NCBI RefSeq assembly: GCF_020181355.1
Contig: NZ_CP084004.1
Location: 2,108,001 to 2,172,000 of the forward strand
Length of the DNA stretch: 64,000 bases
Direction of reading: 5' to 3'
Source of the DNA: Collinsella aerofaciens
GTDB lineage: Bacteria; Actinomycetota; Coriobacteriia; Coriobacteriales; Coriobacteriaceae
The position numbers and the translations under genes are program-made. The notes beneath the pieces are model-generated. The model did not search any database and had not been told where the DNA came from. It was given only the letters and a program-made list of their open reading frames with translations. Shown here in pieces: positions 33,984-42,548 of the stretch. The number at the start of each line of letters is the position of its first letter. The stretch's first letter is position 1.

Positions 33984-35305
33984 TCGACACCGAGCACGTT
34001 AAATGCGATACCTGTACCGCACCGGAGCCTATGGAGTTCGACGCCAGTGACGAGGCCTCGCGCGGCTGGCCTACCGTCGACATCGAGACCAATCCCTACA
34101 AGGCACAGTTCCCGCTTTTCCAGCAGCACCCCGAGATCGCCTTCCTCGATAGTGCCGCCACCGCGCAGCGCCCCGCCTGCGTGCTCGACGCCGAGCGTGA
34201 CTTCTATCAGCGCATGAACGCCAACCCCCTGCGCGGCCTGTACTCACTGTCCGTCGAGGCCACCGACGCCATCGCGAAGGTCCGCCAGCAGATCGCCGAC
34301 CTCATCGGCGCCTCACAGGCCAACGAGGTCGTCTTCACCCGCAACACGAGCGAGTCGCTCAACCTGGTCGCCAAGAGCTTTGCACCCACAGTCCTCGAGC
34401 CGGGCGACGAGGTCGTCATCACCATCATGGAGCACCACTCCAACCTGATTCCGTGGCAGCAGGTCTGCCGCGAGACCGGCGCCAAGCTCGTCTACCTCTA
34501 CCCCACCAAGACCGGTCAGCTCACCACCGAGGAGGTTCTTGCCAAGGTTGGTCCCAAGACCAAGATTCTGGCCGTGGGTCAGGTCTCCAACGTGTTGGGA
34601 GTCGAGAACCCAGTCAAGAACCTCGGCAAGCTCGTGCACAAGTATGGCGGCTACCTGGTCGTCGACGGTGCGCAGTCGCTGCCGCACATGCCGGTCGATG
34701 TGGCCGACCTGGGCGCCGACTTCTTTGCCTTTAGCGCACACAAGGCTATGGGCCCCATGGGCATCGGCGTGCTGTGGGGCAAGATGGACCTGCTCAACGC
34801 CATGCCGCCCATGCTCACCGGCGGCGAGATGATCGACTCTGTTACCGAGCAGGACGCCGTCTGGGCGCCCGTTCCCGAGAAATTCGAGGCCGGCACACAG
34901 GACGCCGCCGGCATCTTCGCCACGGGTGCGGCACTCGACTACCTGGTCAACACGGTGGGTTACGAGAACGTCCAGGCACGCGAGCAGGCACTCGTCCACT
35001 ACCTGATGGGCGAGCTCATGCAGCTCGACTTTGTCCAGATCATCGGCTCCATCTATTGGGACAACCACCACGGCGTTGTGAGCTTTAACGTCCGCGGCAT
35101 CCACCCGCACGACGTCGCGAGCATCATGGACATGGACGGCGTCTGCATCCGCGCCGGTCACCACTGTGCACAGCCGCTGCTCACCTGGCTGGGCGTCGAG
35201 AACCTTGCCTGCTGCCGCGCCAGCGTGGCCTTCTACAACGACAAGGCCGACATTGACAAGTTCATCGCCGGCCTGCATCACGTTTGGAGCACGTTCAATG
35301 GGTAA
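33980..35305 (+). CDS. sufS: Cysteine desulfurase SufS
   Basis: A 441-residue class V PLP enzyme that takes sulfur from cysteine. The PLP lysine is in F-A-F-S-A-H-K, and the persulfide-forming C396 lies in RAGHHCAQP. The N-terminus has N-P-Y-K-A-Q-F-P-L then F-L-D-S-A-A-T-A-Q-R-P, typical of group II desulfurases. About 30 extra N-terminal residues, including C-x2-C, precede the usual start; the ATGA overlap with sufD supports this longer start. With SufU directly after it, sulfur transfer should follow the SufS-SufU route of Gram-positive bacteria. Confidence 0.96.
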   Translation: MIDTEHVKCDTCTAPEPMEFDASDEASRGWPTVDIETNPYKAQFPLFQQHPEIAFLDSAATAQRPACVLDAERDFYQRMNANPLRGLYSLSVEATDAIAKVRQQIADLIGASQANEVVFTRNTSESLNLVAKSFAPTVLEPGDEVVITIMEHHSNLIPWQQVCRETGAKLVYLYPTKTGQLTTEEVLAKVGPKTKILAVGQVSNVLGVENPVKNLGKLVHKYGGYLVVDGAQSLPHMPVDVADLGADFFAFSAHKAMGPMGIGVLWGKMDLLNAMPPMLTGGEMIDSVTEQDAVWAPVPEKFEAGTQDAAGIFATGAALDYLVNTVGYENVQAREQALVHYLMGELMQLDFVQIIGSIYWDNHHGVVSFNVRGIHPHDVASIMDMDGVCIRAGHHCAQPLLTWLGVENLACCRASVAFYNDKADIDKFIAGLHHVWSTFNG

Positions 35306-35732
35306 TCTGTACACCTCCACCACATTTATGGAGCACAACTCGCACCCCGACTACAAGTACGAGATGGATGCTCCCACGCACGAGCACGACGGCATCAACC
35401 CCAGCTGCGGAGACGAGCTCACTCTGCAGCTGCGTGTCGAGAACAACGTGATCGAGGAGGCCTCCTTTACCGGCCACGGCTGCGCCATCAGCCAGGCCAG
35501 TGCCGACATCATGGCCGATCTCATCACCGGCGAGACCGTCGAGGAAGCTCGCCGCCTGGCAGAGCTCTTCCTCGCCATGATCCGCGGCGAGAAGCTCTCC
35601 GAGGAGGACCTGGAAGACCTGGACGAAGCCGCCCAGCTCCAGGACATCTCGCACATGCCCGCCCGCGTCAAATGCGCCGAGCTCGCCTGGCGCACCCTCG
35701 ACGGCATGCTCACGGGACAAAATAATCAGTAG
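35298..35732 (+). CDS. sufU: Sulfur-transfer protein SufU
   Basis: A 144-residue SufU of the IscU/NifU-N fold. C37 (P-S-C-G-D), D39, C62 (GHGCAIS) and C125 (ARVKCAEL) are the zinc ligands, with a cysteine accepting sulfur from SufS. The ATG at 35298 overlaps the sufS stop by 8 bases. An open frame from 35166 lies inside sufS and was rejected. Family members carry the ~20-residue insertion before the last cysteine that is visible here (R-G-E-K-L-S-E-E-D-L). The stop codon lies inside the repeated palindromic motif at 35714-35750. Confidence 0.95.
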   Translation: MGNLYTSTTFMEHNSHPDYKYEMDAPTHEHDGINPSCGDELTLQLRVENNVIEEASFTGHGCAISQASADIMADLITGETVEEARRLAELFLAMIRGEKLSEEDLEDLDEAAQLQDISHMPARVKCAELAWRTLDGMLTGQNNQ

Positions 35733-35750
35733 TACTTGTCCCAAATCTTA
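35714..35750. repeat. Second copy of the suf-spacer palindromic motif
   Basis: GGGACAAAATA, about 10 bases, then TTGTCCCAAATCTTA: the same arrangement and nearly the same bases as 30286-30321 in front of sufC, in the same orientation. It overlaps the end of sufU and its stop codon. GGGACAA and TTGTCCC form a 7-bp inverted repeat. It could be a second regulator site, a transcript-end structure or a duplication scar. Confidence 0.7.
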
Positions 35751-35760
35751 AGATTTTTGT

Positions 35761-35797
35761 TGGCCGAATCGCTTGACAAGAGTGGTTCGGCCATTTT
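35761..35797. terminator. Terminator of the suf operon
   Basis: TGGCCGAA (35761-35768) pairs with TTCGGCCA (35786-35793), followed by TTTT on the plus strand; AAGATTTTTG lies just before it. It separates sufU from the convergent RAYT-like gene, whose stop is at 35798, and could serve both. Confidence 0.7.
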
Positions 35798-36607
35798 CTA
35801 TTCCGAAAGCTCAGCCCGTGCCTTCACCCGCACATAAGCGCGCACGATACGAGAGACGGTACTTTTGCCAATCCCGGTATACCGCTCAATCTGGCGCACC
35901 GTAAGGCCGGCATTGCTCAATCCAACAATAACGGTATCGCGCTGCGCCGGCGGTGCAGTTTTAACCACATTGAGCGGAACCCCGAGGCTCTTCGCCATCT
36001 TGTCGGCAAAGGCGTGGCGTTCCCACTCTGTCTCTTTCATATCGCGCAGCGCCGGTTCGCCGCCGTCGGGCGTCGAAAGCGAATAGGCAATAAAGCCCTC
36101 GGCAGAACCAAAAAGCTCAAGCACGCAAGAAGGATCAGAAAATCCCCTCGCGACATCGGCCGCGTCACCGTCGTAAGCGCACAAATGCTCCGGAAAGCTG
36201 CTCCAGGGATAACGCTCAATGAGACTGATGCCCGCCTCCTGCGGATCGGCGTGAACGGAGCGAATAGCCTCCATCACCTGCCAGTCGGTATCGAGCGAGC
36301 GCCGGTCAAAACGGTTCTGGAACAGATGCCCTGTGCGCCCCGTGCGTTTATTGAACCGCCGCGCGTACGTCAAAAGCAGCCGGTGCATCGCCGCGCTCAT
36401 CGCGTCCTCGTAATCTGCAAGCACCAGACGCACGTGATTGCCCATAAGGCACCAGGCGATAACCGTCACGCCCGCCTTGCGGCAGCACTCACGCATCAGC
36501 TCCAAGAACTCCCACCGGTCTTCATCGCCCTCAAAGATGAGCTGCTTGCCCGTACCGCGGGCACAGACATGGTAAAAGCCGGTAACCGTTCTCCAAACGC
36601 GCTGCAT
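35798..36607 (-). CDS. Degenerate RAYT/Y1-transposase-like protein with C-terminal HTH
   Basis: A 269-residue protein from the ATG at 36607, with AGGGAG upstream. The longer frame was rejected. It has the Y1_Tnp layout: FYHVCARGTGKQLIFEG, then W-C-L-M-G-N-H58-V-R60, Y-A-R-R-F-N, and G-H-L-F-Q-N-R-F. The usual H-x-H metal pair is H-V-R here. The Y-I-x-x-N-P stretch that normally carries a tyrosine reads S-V-H-A-D-P. Both changes suggest loss of DNA-cutting activity. The C-terminal ~70 residues keep a helix-turn-helix (L-T-V-R-Q-I-E-R-Y-T-G-I-G-K-S-T-V-S-R). It may have become a DNA-binding protein. Confidence 0.82.
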   Translation of the reverse strand: MQRVWRTVTGFYHVCARGTGKQLIFEGDEDRWEFLELMRECCRKAGVTVIAWCLMGNHVRLVLADYEDAMSAAMHRLLLTYARRFNKRTGRTGHLFQNRFDRRSLDTDWQVMEAIRSVHADPQEAGISLIERYPWSSFPEHLCAYDGDAADVARGFSDPSCVLELFGSAEGFIAYSLSTPDGGEPALRDMKETEWERHAFADKMAKSLGVPLNVVKTAPPAQRDTVIVGLSNAGLTVRQIERYTGIGKSTVSRIVRAYVRVKARAELSE

Positions 36608-37010
36608 GGCGCTCCCTTCGCCGGGATCTGCTTGCCATCCAATACAGCACGATTGAAGCGTGCCATCAAAACATTCACGCAAAACAATTCGCTCGCGCGG
36701 CCAAAGGCAGTAAACAGGCGGCGAACGGCACCGTTGCAACAGGTCAACCCCTGCAACGCTTACAAAAGCTGACCAAAAGCTTGCCCAAGACGGACCCCCT
36801 CTACGGAAGTGCACGACCACAGAATATAGAGTTAAACCGTTTCAATTGAAAGTTCCGCGCATCTCGCTACGAAAACTGAGCCGTTCGCCGAATATTCCGT
36901 GCATTTCGCGGTATTATAGGGGCTGCATGTCATGTCCCTTTCGAAGGGTCGCCCGGCAATCGCCAGCCACGGCCCCCAGACGGGACGCCAACACGATAGA
37001 GAGGAGAGGC
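36608..37010. other. Divergent spacer between RAYT-like gene and NifU-like gene
   Basis: About 400 bases. TATTAT at 36912-36917 is a good -10 candidate for the plus-strand pair, giving a leader of roughly 90 bases. A small inverted repeat CGTTGCA / TGCAACG lies near 36732-36758. The left half could be decayed coding sequence but no gene can be supported. Confidence 0.4.
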
Positions 37011-37745
37011 ATGCAGTACTCACAGGAAGTGGAGAACATGTGCCCCGTTGCCAAGGGTGCATACCACGGCCCCGCACCCATCCCCGAGGAGGGCAAGTGG
37101 GTCCAGGCTAAGGAGATTTCCGACATCTCCGGTCTTACGCACGGTGTGGGTTGGTGCGCACCTCAGCAGGGCGCCTGCAAGCTCACGCTGAACGTCAAGG
37201 ACGGCATCATCGAGGAGGCCCTCGTTGAGACCATCGGCTGCTCGGGTATGACCCACTCTGCCGCCATGGCTTCCGAGATCCTTCCCGGTAAGACCATCCT
37301 CGAGGCCCTCAACACCGACCTCGTCTGCGACGCCATCAACGTTGCTATGCGCGAGATCTTCCTGCAGATCGTTTACGGCCGCAGCCAGACCGCGTTCTCC
37401 GAGGGCGGCCTGCCCGTGGGCGCCTCCCTCGACGACCTCGGCAAGGGCCTTCGCTCTCAGGTCGGCACCATGTTCGGCACCAAGGCCAAGGGCGCTCGTT
37501 ACCTCGAGCTCGCTCAGGGCTACGTCACCCGCATGGCTCTCAACGACAAGAACGAGATCATCGCATTCGAGTTCCTGAACCTCGGCAAGTTCACCGACGC
37601 CGTCAAGGCCGGCAAGACCCCCGAGGAGGCCATCGCTGGCGCTATGGGCCACTATGGTCAGTGGGAGAACGCTGCCAAGTACATCGACCCGCGCACCGAC
37701 GAGGAGACTCACTCCGTCGCCAGCGTGTTCCCGGTTCACGAGTAG
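37011..37745 (+). CDS. NifU-like Fe-S scaffold-related protein (partner of GGGtGRT)
   Basis: A 244-residue cytoplasmic protein with cysteines C11, C49, C56, C77 (T-I-G-C-S-G-M-T-H-S) and C106. The G-C-S-x-M segment and the surrounding fold pattern resemble IscU/NifU N-terminal scaffolds, and database entries commonly label it 'iron-sulfur cluster assembly scaffold protein'. The ATG at 37011 follows GAGAGGAG; a longer frame from 36846 lacks a ribosome site. It is 18 bases before the GGGtGRT gene, with which it is paired in many anaerobes. Codon bias is strong (C-ending, few rare codons), suggesting high expression. The exact biochemical role is not established. Confidence 0.82.
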   Translation: MQYSQEVENMCPVAKGAYHGPAPIPEEGKWVQAKEISDISGLTHGVGWCAPQQGACKLTLNVKDGIIEEALVETIGCSGMTHSAAMASEILPGKTILEALNTDLVCDAINVAMREIFLQIVYGRSQTAFSEGGLPVGASLDDLGKGLRSQVGTMFGTKAKGARYLELAQGYVTRMALNDKNEIIAFEFLNLGKFTDAVKAGKTPEEAIAGAMGHYGQWENAAKYIDPRTDEETHSVASVFPVHE

Positions 37746-37763
37746 AAAGGGAGGGAAATAACT

Positions 37764-38768
37764 ATGACTGTTACGTTCGAAGGTTACGAGCGCCGCGCTG
37801 ACAAGATCAACAAGTGCCTCGCCGACAACGGCATCGCCTCCCTCGAGGAAGCTCTGCAGATCTGCACCGACAAGGGCTTCAACCCGCGTGAGATCGTCAA
37901 CAACACCCAGTCCATCGCCTTCCAGAACGCCGAGTGGGCCTACACCCTCGGTTGCGCTCTCGCTGTCAAGCGTGGCGCCAAGTCCGCTTCTGAGGCTGCC
38001 GCCATCATCGGCGAGGGCATCCAGGCCTTCACCGTTCCCGGCTCCGTCGCCGAGGACCGCAAGGTCGGTCTGGGCCACGGCAACCTGGGCGCTATGCTGC
38101 TCTCCGACGACACCGAGTGCTTCGCCTTCCTGGCCGGTCACGAGTCCTTCGCTGCCGCTGAGGGTGCTATCGGCCTGGCTCTGAACGCCAACAAGGCTCG
38201 CAAGAAGCCGCTGCGCGTCATCCTCAACGGTCTGGGCAAGGACGCTGCTCAGATCATCGCCCGCATCAACGGCTTCACCTACGTGAAGACCCAGTTCGAC
38301 TACTTCACGGGCGAGCTCAAGGTCGTCGAGACCATCCCCTACTCCGATGGTCCCCGCGCCGCCGTCAACTGCTACGGCGCCGACGACGTCCGCGAGGGCG
38401 TTGCCATCATGTGGCACGAGAACGTCGACATCTCGATCACCGGTAACTCCACCAACCCCACGCGCTTCCAGCACCCCGTCGCTGGCACCTACAAGAAGGA
38501 GCGCCTCGAGGCTGGCAAGAAGTACTTCTCCGTCGCTTCTGGTGGCGGCACTGGCCGTACCCTGCACCCGGACAACATGGGCGCCGGCCCTGCCTCTTAC
38601 GGCATGACCGACACCATGGGCCGCATGCACTCCGACGCCCAGTTCGCCGGTTCTTCCTCCGTGCCTGCGCACGTCGACATGATGGGTCTCATCGGCATGG
38701 GCAACAACCCCATGGTCGGTGCCACCGTCGCCTGCGCTGTCGCCGTCGAGGAGGCCCTCAAGGCCTAA
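37764..38768 (+). CDS. GGGtGRT family protein
   Basis: A 334-residue soluble protein with the family-naming motif G-G-G-T-G-R-T at 260-266, followed by L-H-P-D-N-M-G. Other conserved blocks are G-H-G-N-L-G-A-M-L-L, N-G-L-G-K-D-A-A-Q-I-I-A-R-I-N-G and H-V-D-M-M-G-L-I-G-M-G-N-N-P-M-V-G-A. It follows the NifU-like gene after GGGAGG, and a strong terminator comes next, so the two form a closed operon. Strong codon bias suggests abundance. The family occurs in anaerobic bacteria and has no settled function that I know. Redox or Fe-S chemistry is suggested only by the partner. Confidence 0.88.
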   Translation: MTVTFEGYERRADKINKCLADNGIASLEEALQICTDKGFNPREIVNNTQSIAFQNAEWAYTLGCALAVKRGAKSASEAAAIIGEGIQAFTVPGSVAEDRKVGLGHGNLGAMLLSDDTECFAFLAGHESFAAAEGAIGLALNANKARKKPLRVILNGLGKDAAQIIARINGFTYVKTQFDYFTGELKVVETIPYSDGPRAAVNCYGADDVREGVAIMWHENVDISITGNSTNPTRFQHPVAGTYKKERLEAGKKYFSVASGGGTGRTLHPDNMGAGPASYGMTDTMGRMHSDAQFAGSSSVPAHVDMMGLIGMGNNPMVGATVACAVAVEEALKA

Positions 38769-38803
38769 TCGCGCCCGCGCGATGCTCATATAGTTGAGCT
38801 TTG

Positions 38804-38836
38804 GAGCCGCTACCCACCCGGGTAGCGGCTCTTTTT
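38804..38836 (+). terminator. Rho-independent terminator of the NifU-like/GGGtGRT operon
   Basis: GAGCCGCTACCC (38804-38815) and GGGTAGCGGCTC (38820-38831) pair perfectly over 12 bases around ACCC, followed by TTTTTG. It is 35 bases after the stop. Confidence 0.93.
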
Positions 38837-39024
38837 GTTTGCGCTGTCGCAGGGTAGCTAATGCCGATATATCAGTTGGGGCGAAATACAAGATGTGATG
38901 AGATGGAGCTTCAGAGCGTCCATGACGCCCACCTGCCATATTTGCCCTTTACCGATTTGCCGGGTCTTTGCGGCCCCATTGCCGATCACCCGTGCGACAA
39001 TGCGCCGGACGAGAAAGGAATCCG

Positions 39025-40551
39025 ATGGAATCGACTGATGTACTGGTAATTGGATCTGGCATTGCGGGCCTTTGTGCCGCCATCGAAGCGGCACGCACGG
39101 GTGCAACCGTCACTGTGGCAAGCGCCGGCAAGACCATGAGTGGATCGAGCTTCTTCCCGGGTACCTGGGGCCTCGGCCTCATCGGTCCCGTCGACGAAGA
39201 CGACGAGCAGGACCTCATCGACACCATCCTGGCCGTCGGCGGCGGCGTTGCCGACCCCGAACTCGTCCAGACGTTCGTCCACGGCATTCCCCGGGCAATT
39301 ACATGGCTCGAACGGGAGCTGGGTGTTGAACTCCAACGTCCGCAAAGTGCCGAGAGCGCCCAGCAAAAGCAATTTATCCCCTGCTTTGACCACAAGACGC
39401 GCATGTGGCGCGGCCTCACCCGCAAGCCCCTTGAGGACGCTCTGACGACCTGGATCGAGTCGCTCGGCATTCGCCTGCTCCCCCGCCATGAGCTTATCGA
39501 CCTTGTTGAGGACACGAACGGCAGAATAACCGGAACCGTACTCTACGACCTTACCGAAAATCGAATCGTGCCCTTTGCTGCCAAGGCCACGGTCATCGCA
39601 GCCGGTGGCACAGGCGGCCTGTTCGAGCGCAGCCTTACGTCGGCTGATGTGCTCAGTTCCTCGCAGGCCATCGCGCTGGCGCACGGCGCAACACTTACTA
39701 ATATAGAGTTCATGCAGATGATGCCCGGCTTCATCGAGCCCAGGCGTAACTTGGTCTTCAATGAGAAAACCTGGCGCTACGTGCACGTAGACCAGCCGGT
39801 AGATATTGCCGACAACAAGCTGGACGACCTGCTCGAGCAGCGCTCTGGATATGGTCCCTTCACGTCACGCTTGGCCTCCCGCGCTATCGATCTTGCCATC
39901 GATCAGGCAGGCGCCGAAGGCCTGGCGCTCCGCTACGACTTCCCCCGCGAGGATGTCCCAGAGTTTGTGCAGACCTTTGCCACCTGGCTGCAAGACGAGC
40001 ACGGCATCGCGCCGACCGACGAGATGCGCGTTGCGATGTATGCCCACGCCGCTAACGGCGGCATCAAGATCGATAAGACCGCGCACACGGGCGTTGAGGG
40101 CCTCTACGCTTGCGGCGAGGCGACAGGCGGCATGCACGGCGCCGACCGCATTGGTGGCTTGTCAAGCGCCAACGGCATCGTATTCGGACGCATCGCAGGC
40201 GCATCGGCAGCCCTTGCAGCACAGAAAGAGCCTGAGGCAGCGCTGAAGGCGGATATCGCCCTCCCCCACTACGGCATTGCCGCAACAGATGCCGAACGCC
40301 TGACACACAGCCTTAGGCACACGATGAGCACCTATTGCATGATCAACAGGGCCGAAACAGGCCTATCCGAGGCCCTGCAACAGCTTGAAAGCCTGCAAGA
40401 CGAAGCCACGGCTCTAAATAAGCCACATGCCAACGACAGCGAAATCGCTGCCCTCGCCCGCCTGCAATCGCAGATTCAACTAGCACAGGAAATGGTCAAA
40501 GCCATGCGCAAGCGAACTGAAAGCCTGGGTTCGCACTTTCGAGCGGACTAA
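39025..40551 (+). CDS. FAD-dependent oxidoreductase, L-aspartate oxidase/fumarate reductase family
   Basis: A 508-residue flavoprotein from the ATG at 39025, with GAGAAAGGA upstream. The dinucleotide-binding start is V-L-V-I-G-S-G-I-A-G-L-C-A-A-I-E-A-A. Later come A-A-G-G-T-G-G-L, N-G-G-I-K-I-D and C-G-E-A-T-G-G-M-H-G-A-D-R-I-G-G, the pattern of L-aspartate oxidase and fumarate reductase flavoproteins, and a helical C-terminal domain. No heme or signal sequence is seen, so it is a soluble enzyme. NadB activity is possible, but no nadA or nadC is near, and the R-I-G-G-L-S-S-A-N ending differs from classical NadB. Substrate undetermined. It is a single-gene unit. Confidence 0.8.
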   Translation: MESTDVLVIGSGIAGLCAAIEAARTGATVTVASAGKTMSGSSFFPGTWGLGLIGPVDEDDEQDLIDTILAVGGGVADPELVQTFVHGIPRAITWLERELGVELQRPQSAESAQQKQFIPCFDHKTRMWRGLTRKPLEDALTTWIESLGIRLLPRHELIDLVEDTNGRITGTVLYDLTENRIVPFAAKATVIAAGGTGGLFERSLTSADVLSSSQAIALAHGATLTNIEFMQMMPGFIEPRRNLVFNEKTWRYVHVDQPVDIADNKLDDLLEQRSGYGPFTSRLASRAIDLAIDQAGAEGLALRYDFPREDVPEFVQTFATWLQDEHGIAPTDEMRVAMYAHAANGGIKIDKTAHTGVEGLYACGEATGGMHGADRIGGLSSANGIVFGRIAGASAALAAQKEPEAALKADIALPHYGIAATDAERLTHSLRHTMSTYCMINRAETGLSEALQQLESLQDEATALNKPHANDSEIAALARLQSQIQLAQEMVKAMRKRTESLGSHFRAD

Positions 40552-40768
40552 ATCGATTCTCACTTTAAGCTTGATCACAACTTCTCAACATGCATCGAGC
40601 CCCGTGAGCATAATTCTCATAAGGAGAGCACGTTTATGGGGCTTTAGCCGTGTTTCCCTAAGGGAATCACGGTGCAGTTTCCCCAACTTCGCGCCCCGAC
40701 GGGTTCGACCCCATGCGAGGTCAAAAAAAGACGGCCAACTTTCGTTGACCGCCTTAACTTGCTTTGGG

Positions 40769-40841
40769 TGGGCCGTCAGGGGGTCGAACCCTGGACCTTG
40801 GGATTAAGAGTCCCCTGCTCTACCAACTGAGCTAACGACCC
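40769..40841 (-). tRNA. tRNA-Lys (CTT)
   Basis: On the minus strand GGGTCGT pairs with ACGGCCC in the acceptor stem, with one G-T pair. The D-arm GCTCAGTTGGTAGAGC and T-arm with GTTCGA are intact. The anticodon loop CTCTTAA gives anticodon CTT. A 3' CCA is not encoded here (the flank gives CCC), unlike the second copy. Confidence 0.95.
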
Positions 40842-40887
40842 AAAGCTAAAGTCCGTTGTGGCGGACTTTAGAGGAGATATCGTGTGG

Positions 40888-40960
40888 TGGGCCGTCAGGG
40901 GTTCGAACCCTGGACCTTGGGATTAAGAGTCCCCTGCTCTACCAACTGAGCTAACGACCC
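40888..40960 (-). tRNA. tRNA-Lys (CTT), second copy
   Basis: The cloverleaf is almost identical to the copy at 40769, with loop CTCTTAA and anticodon CTT. CCA is encoded at the 3' end (40885-40887 on the plus strand as TGG). The two copies are about 46 bases apart and probably transcribed together with tRNA-His. Confidence 0.96.
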
Positions 40961-40985
40961 GATATCAACACGAAGCAAAAACTGG

Positions 40986-41060
40986 GGTGGGTAAAGGGAC
41001 TCGAACCCTCGACCTACGGGACCACAACCCGTCGCTCTAGCCAACTGAGCTACACCCACC
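40986..41060 (-). tRNA. tRNA-His (GTG)
   Basis: The acceptor stem GTGGGTG/TACCCAC is preceded by an extra 5' G (G-1) opposite C73, the histidine identity feature. The anticodon loop TTGTGGT gives GTG. CCA is encoded at 40983-40985. It is first in the tRNA-His-Lys-Lys cluster on the minus strand. Confidence 0.95.
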
Positions 41061-41225
41061 GTGTCCTGTGCGCTTCGCGCTCGACTATTATTGCAAGGAA
41101 CGCCACGCGATGCAAGCCCCAATTTTCAAGAATTTTGAAAAGAGTTTTTCGAGACCATTTCGAGCAAATCCCACCGGTTTCATAGGAGTAAACTTGCCCC
41201 ACTGCAAATCCTCGAAAGGACCGGC

Positions 41226-42407
41226 ATGAAAGAACTCTCCAACCGCACGGCAACATTTACCGATTCGGTCATCCGCCGCATGACACGCATCTCCAATAAG
41301 TACGATGCCGTCAATCTCTCGCAGGGCTTCCCCGACTTCGATCCTCCGGCGCAGCTGCTCAACAGCCTGAGCACCATCGCCGCCGACCCCAAGCCGCTCT
41401 ACCACCAGTACTCCATTACCTGGGGCTCCCAGGCCATGCGCGAGGCGCTCGCCGCCAAGCAGGAGCACTTTATGGGCATGCCGATCGACCCCAACCAGAA
41501 TATCGTGGTCACCTGCGGCTCCACCGAGGCCATGATGGCCGCCATGATGACGGTTACGAACCCCGGAGACAAGGTCGTCATCTTCTCGCCGTTCTACGAG
41601 AACTACGGCGCTGACACCATTCTCTCGGGTGCCGAGCCCATCTATGTGCCGCTCAACCCGCCCACATTCGACTTTGACCGCGAGGCGCTCGAGGCTGCCT
41701 TCCGCGACAACGACCCCAAGGCCATCGTCCTGTGCAACCCGTCCAACCCCTGCGGCAAGGTCTTTACGCGCGAGGAGCTCACCTTCATCGCCGACCTGTG
41801 CAAAAAGTACGACGCCTACTGCATTACCGACGAGGTATACGAGCACATCGTCTACGCGCCCCACGAGCACGTCTATATGGCCACGCTACCCGGCATGTTC
41901 GAGCGAACCATCAGCTGCAGCTCGCTGTCTAAGACGTACTCCATCACCGGTTGGCGCCTGGGCTACACCATTGCCCCGGCCGAGATTACCGAGCGTATCA
42001 AGAAGGTCCACGACTTTCTCACCGTGGGTGCCGCCGCTCCCCTGCAGGAAGCCGTTGTCACCGCCCTCAACTTCGACGACAGCTATTACCAGGAGGTCCT
42101 CGACCTCTACGCCGCCAAGCGCGACCTGTTCTGCCAGGGGCTCGATAGCATCGGTCTTGTGCATAACGTGCCGCAGGGCGCCTACTACGTCATGATGGAC
42201 ATCTCTGAGTTTGGCTATGACAGCGACCTCGAATTCTGCGAGGATCTCGCGTCTAAGGTGGGCGTGGGCGCCGTGCCCGGCTCGAGCTTCTTCCGCGAGC
42301 CCGTCAACCATCTGATTCGTTTCCACTTTGCCAAGCGAGACGAGACGCTCAACGCAGCGCTGGAGAACCTCAAGTCGTTACGTGATAAAATCAAGCCGCG
42401 CGGGTAA
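41226..42407 (+). CDS. PLP-dependent class I/II aminotransferase
   Basis: A 393-residue fold-type I aminotransferase. N-L-S-Q-G-F-P-D-F and N-P-S-N-P-C-G-K (substrate/PLP region), D202-E in T-D-E-V-Y, and the PLP lysine K236 in S-S-L-S-K-T-Y-S-I-T-G-W-R-L-G-Y are all present, plus the substrate-carboxylate arginine in L-I-R-F-H-F. It resembles aspartate/methionine or kynurenine-type aminotransferases (YbdL group). GAAAGGA lies before the ATG. It is monocistronic, with a terminator 29 bases after the stop. The amino acid substrate cannot be fixed. Confidence 0.92.
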   Translation: MKELSNRTATFTDSVIRRMTRISNKYDAVNLSQGFPDFDPPAQLLNSLSTIAADPKPLYHQYSITWGSQAMREALAAKQEHFMGMPIDPNQNIVVTCGSTEAMMAAMMTVTNPGDKVVIFSPFYENYGADTILSGAEPIYVPLNPPTFDFDREALEAAFRDNDPKAIVLCNPSNPCGKVFTREELTFIADLCKKYDAYCITDEVYEHIVYAPHEHVYMATLPGMFERTISCSSLSKTYSITGWRLGYTIAPAEITERIKKVHDFLTVGAAAPLQEAVVTALNFDDSYYQEVLDLYAAKRDLFCQGLDSIGLVHNVPQGAYYVMMDISEFGYDSDLEFCEDLASKVGVGAVPGSSFFREPVNHLIRFHFAKRDETLNAALENLKSLRDKIKPRG

Positions 42408-42435
42408 GGACGGCCCAGCAACTAAAGCAACCAAA

Positions 42436-42475
42436 GAAGCCTCGCACCGCCCGCCGCGTTGCGAGGCTTCTTTTT
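42436..42475 (+). terminator. Rho-independent terminator of the aminotransferase gene
   Basis: GAAGCCTCGCA (42436-42446) pairs exactly with TGCGAGGCTTC (42460-42470), followed by TTTTT. Confidence 0.93.
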
Positions 42476-42548
42476 ATAGCGCTTTCTTAAATGGTTTAGA
42501 GCCCTATACTTTAGTCACGGAGCAACTCGTCCCAGTGAGAGGAATACT

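Noticed and set aside
35166-35297. An upstream extension of sufU inside sufS.
   Set aside because: The 44 extra residues match no SufU protein. The ATG at 35298 with an 8-base overlap is the normal coupled arrangement.
37020-38939. A 639-codon minus-strand frame.
   Set aside because: It is the mirror of the NifU-like and GGGtGRT genes, which have ribosome sites, known motifs and a terminator.
40769-41060. The tRNA cluster as an integration site of a mobile element.
   Set aside because: No integrase, no repeat of a tRNA 3' end and no compositional change are seen near it.
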